Source of the DNA: Sulfitobacter alexandrii
GTDB lineage: Bacteria; Pseudomonadota; Alphaproteobacteria; Rhodobacterales; Rhodobacteraceae
Assembly (NCBI RefSeq): GCF_001886735.1
Contig: NZ_CP018076.1
Span: 248,001-312,000, forward strand
Length of the DNA: 64,000 nucleotides
Direction: 5' to 3'
Shown here: positions 61,820 to 64,000 of the stretch, one piece after another
How positions within the stretch are numbered: position 1 is the stretch's first letter
Layout of the letters: each line of letters starts with the position of its first letter
The notes under the pieces: generated by a model
The model's input: the letters and a program-made list of their open reading frames with translations, nothing else
Databases searched by the model: none
What the model was told of the DNA's origin: nothing
Translations under genes and position numbers: made by a program

Positions 61820-62587
61820 TCAGCCTTCGGTTTCGTGCTGAAGGCGCTGGCGCGCGATTTCTTCGTTGCGGTCTGCCTTTTTCTGGTTCGTCAGCGCGGT
61901 TTCGACGTAGTCGAGATGTGCCTCAACAGCCGACCGCGCCCGCGCCGGATCGCGGGCCTGCAACGCCGTGTTGATCGCGCGGTGCTGGTCCAGCAGGGCC
62001 GCCCGCGTGGTGCGTTGCCTGAACATGACCTGCCGGTTGTAAAAGACCCCGCCGCGCAGCAGTTCGTACATCGAACGCATCATGTGGAGCATGACCACGT
62101 TGTGGCTCGCCTCGATGATCGCCATGTGGAACTGCGCATCCAGCTGCGCCTCCTCTTCCCCGCTGCGCTTGCCGTGGGCCGCCTCCATCTTGTCGAATAC
62201 CGCCTGCACTACCGCGAGATCGGTGTCCGAGCCAAAGGTTGCGGCCCGTTCCGCGGCCAGGCCCTCCATGTCACGACGGAACGACAGGTAGTCGAATACC
62301 GCCTCGTCATGGCGGGCAAACAGTTCGACCAGCGCGGGGGCAAAGGCGCTGCCCAGGACATCGGCCACGTATACGCCGGCGCCTGCCTTGGCTGTGAGCA
62401 ACCCGGCCTGTTGCAACCGACCGATGGCATCCCTCAGCGAGGGGCGCGACACGTTCAGCCGCTCCGCCAGATCCCGTTCGGGCGGCAGGCGCTCGCCCGG
62501 GCGCAGGATGCCCCGAAGGATCAGCTCTTCGATCTGGCCGATCACCGCCTGCGACAGTTTCTCGGGTGTGACAGGTTGGAACGGCAT
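61820..62587 (-). CDS. GntR-family regulator (FadR/FCD subfamily, PdhR/LldR-like)
   Basis: 255 residues. Winged helix with LSQAVIGQIEELILRGILRPG and RDLAERLNVSRPSLRDAIGRL (~11-60). FCD domain (~85-235) with DYLSFRRDMEGLAAERA, AQFHMAIIEASHN and DQHRAINTALQARD supplying the metal-binding Asp and His residues. Ligand probably a small carboxylic acid such as lactate, pyruvate or glycolate; not identified. An inverted repeat before the start suggests autoregulation. Confidence 0.88.
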   Translation of the reverse strand: MPFQPVTPEKLSQAVIGQIEELILRGILRPGERLPPERDLAERLNVSRPSLRDAIGRLQQAGLLTAKAGAGVYVADVLGSAFAPALVELFARHDEAVFDYLSFRRDMEGLAAERAATFGSDTDLAVVQAVFDKMEAAHGKRSGEEEAQLDAQFHMAIIEASHNVVMLHMMRSMYELLRGGVFYNRQVMFRQRTTRAALLDQHRAINTALQARDPARARSAVEAHLDYVETALTNQKKADRNEEIARQRLQHETEG

Positions 62588-62604
62588 TTCGACCCCTTGG
62601 AATT

Positions 62605-62621
62605 GGTCAGATCATATGACC
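62605..62621. promoter_or_regulatory. Candidate GntR operator (inverted repeat)
   Basis: GGTCA-N7-TGACC, 18 bp upstream of the GntR start. It resembles FCD-type GntR sites such as those of LldR/PdhR (GGTnnnACC-like arms), though with wider spacing. Binding is inferred. Confidence 0.45.
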
Positions 62622-62714
62622 GGAGCGGGACGCTCGCAATGGTTCACCATCGGGTCCCGGAGCGCGTTGCCGGGTAGAAACGAAATCTTAACGATTGTCG
62701 CGCTCAGTTGTCCC

Positions 62715-63119
62715 ATGAGGTACGTGATCGCCCTTTTCGCCGTTCTGGCGCTTTGCGCCTGCAACACGCCGGCGCCCGAGTTCGGGGGGCTCGCGCCGAC
62801 GCGCGTCAGCGTCGAGGGCTCCACCTTTGACGTGCGGCTGCGCGATGGCCGGGCGGAGGCGATCCGCGTCAACACGCAATACGCGCCGCGGTTCGGTCCG
62901 ATCCAAGCGCGTGCGGGCAAGGCGATGGCGATGGTCAGCGGGTGCAGGGTCGTCGAAGTCACGGGCGACCAGGCACAGGCATTCGGCAGGCTCGACTGTG
63001 GCGATGGCCCGCCGCCAAAGCGGGCCAGACCGCCGCGCGTCGCCTGCGCGCCCCTTGCCGGCAGCAACCCGTTGACCGGGGGTGTCCCCAGCGATCAGGT
63101 GGCCTGCACCGCCGACTGA
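62715..63119 (+). CDS. Small putative lipoprotein
   Basis: 134 residues from ATG at 62715. Signal MRYVIALFAVLALCAC with a cysteine-rich lipobox (LALC or LCAC, so Cys14 or Cys16 may be lipidated). The mature part has a beta-rich central region (VSVEGSTFDVRLRDGRAEAI) and a proline-rich C-terminal third with three cysteines. No family recognised. 118 bp upstream of smc, possibly independent. Confidence 0.68.
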   Translation: MRYVIALFAVLALCACNTPAPEFGGLAPTRVSVEGSTFDVRLRDGRAEAIRVNTQYAPRFGPIQARAGKAMAMVSGCRVVEVTGDQAQAFGRLDCGDGPPPKRARPPRVACAPLAGSNPLTGGVPSDQVACTAD

Positions 63120-63237
63120 ACTCGCAATATCTTGTGGATAAGAGCCCGCCGGACGCTCGCTGTGGTGGGTCGCGGTTGACATGCGGCACCCGTGGGCCGC
63201 ATTTTCGTCGGACGCGGAATCAACGGGGCCCTCTCAG

Positions 63238-64000
63238 GTGCGCTTTTCGAAACTCAGGCTGACGGGCTTCAAAAGCTTCGTCGATCCGACGGATCTGATC
63301 ATCGCCGATGGTCTGACCGGGGTCGTCGGTCCGAACGGGTGCGGCAAGTCGAACCTGCTGGAAGCGCTGCGCTGGGTCATGGGCGAGAACCGCCCCACGG
63401 CCATGCGCGGCGGCGGCATGGAGGACGTGATCTTTGCGGGTGCGGCCACACGTCCGGCCCGCAACTTTGCCGAGGTCGCGCTGCACATCGACAACAGCGA
63501 ACGGCTGGCCCCGGCGGGCTTCAACGACCAAGATGCGCTGGAAATCGTCCGCCGCATCACCCGCGACGTGGGCAGCGCCTACAAGGCGGGTGGTAAGGAC
63601 GTGCGGGCGCGTGATGTGCAGATGCTGTTCGCGGACGCGTCTACCGGGGCGCACAGCCCCGCGCTGGTCCGGCAGGGCCAGATCAGCGAACTGATCAATG
63701 CCAAGCCGAAGAACCGCCGCCGCATCCTCGAGGAAGCCGCTGGGATCTCTGGCCTTTACCAGAGGCGGCACGAGGCGGAACTGAAGCTGAACAGCGCGGA
63801 GACGAACCTGTCGCGGGTCGATGACGTGATCGAACAGCTTGCCAGCCAGTTGGCGCAACTGGCGAGGCAAGCCCGTCAGGCGGCCCGTTACCGCGAGATC
63901 GGGGACCATCTGCGCCGGACCGAGGGAATGCTGCTGTACCGTCGATGGCGCGAAGCGGACGACGCCCGCGCCAAGGCGGACGAAGACCTGCGCGCGCGCG
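63238..64000 (+). CDS. smc: Chromosome segregation protein SMC (partial, N-terminal part)
   Basis: The first ~254 residues are visible; the gene runs off the right edge. The start is GTG at 63238 (then [19 protein letters not shown]). ATPase head P-loop [19 protein letters not shown] (~31-49) with DVIFAG and the Q-loop region [14 protein letters not shown] (~140-153). [18 protein letters not shown] leads into the first coiled coil. SMC condenses and segregates the chromosome with ScpA and ScpB. Confidence 0.95.
   Translation, partial: MRFSKLRLTGFKSFVDPTDLIIADGLTGVVGPNGCGKSNLLEALRWVMGENRPTAMRGGGMEDVIFAGAATRPARNFAEVALHIDNSERLAPAGFNDQDALEIVRRITRDVGSAYKAGGKDVRARDVQMLFADASTGAHSPALVRQGQISELINAKPKNRRRILEEAAGISGLYQRRHEAELKLNSAETNLSRVDDVIEQLASQLAQLARQARQAARYREIGDHLRRTEGMLLYRRWREADDARAKADEDLRAR

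Overview
The window is a high-GC, densely coded stretch of an alphaproteobacterial chromosome. It is best explained by a marine Rhodobacteraceae (Roseobacter-group) organism. The evidence is the gene set: Xsc, TauR, Tpa and SoeA for taurine use, Mcl1 malyl-CoA lyase, MipZ, a FYDLN-acid protein, a DUF1127 protein, a separate F0 operon with both b and b' subunits, and an alphaproteobacterial LexA box. No insertion sequence, prophage or CRISPR array was seen. Both window ends cut genes (soeA on the left, smc on the right).

Left third (1-15.3 kb): a taurine catabolic locus. TauABC imports taurine, Tpa transaminates it to sulfoacetaldehyde, Xsc cleaves that to acetyl phosphate and sulfite, and Pta makes acetyl-CoA. 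TauE exports sulfite, and a SoeA-type molybdoprotein can oxidise it. xsc-pta-tauE-soeA run as one minus-strand operon behind the MocR-type regulator TauR. Upstream of xsc, tpa and tauA I find tandem TGG-containing boxes repeated at exactly 23 bp, and a related 22-bp pair lies in front of tauR; these are proposed TauR operators. An RTX-repeat gene is embedded between tpa and tauA, and TauC carries an unusual periplasmic insertion. A five-haem membrane-anchored cytochrome c and a long-tailed DEAD-box helicase follow.

19.6-34.5 kb: a MarR regulator; the SOS mutagenesis cassette imuA-imuB-dnaE2 behind a LexA box; a flavoprotein-SelD fusion convergent with the tRNA selenouridine synthase mnmH; a LysE exporter; tRNA-Ala(GGC); a poly-Asp FYDLN protein; a DUF45 metalloprotease; a DUF3140 protein; a GntR regulator; an acetyltransferase; and accA.

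34.5-42.2 kb: mcl1 is divergent from a D-amino-acid operon (dgcN, dgcA, a DEDD exonuclease-like gene, D-amino-acid transaminase). Then come a second RTX-like, membrane-anchored protein and an orphan Tat-type solute-binding protein.

42.7-52.5 kb: translation and secretion genes in a rearranged order. rplS-rpmE lie on the plus strand. ffh, chorismate mutase, rpsP, bluB, a 49-aa membrane protein, rimM, a sulfotransferase-like gene and trmD form a tightly overlapping minus-strand run; mipZ is convergent with trmD.

52.6-64 kb: an SLC13-type transporter, the azoR/LysR divergent pair with an EamA exporter, two tandem paralogous genes for 24- and 22-residue membrane peptides, an ArsR regulator, a DUF1127 protein, a second LysR regulator, the F0 operon atpI-atpB-atpE-atpF'-atpF, a FadR-type GntR regulator, a small lipoprotein and the start of smc.
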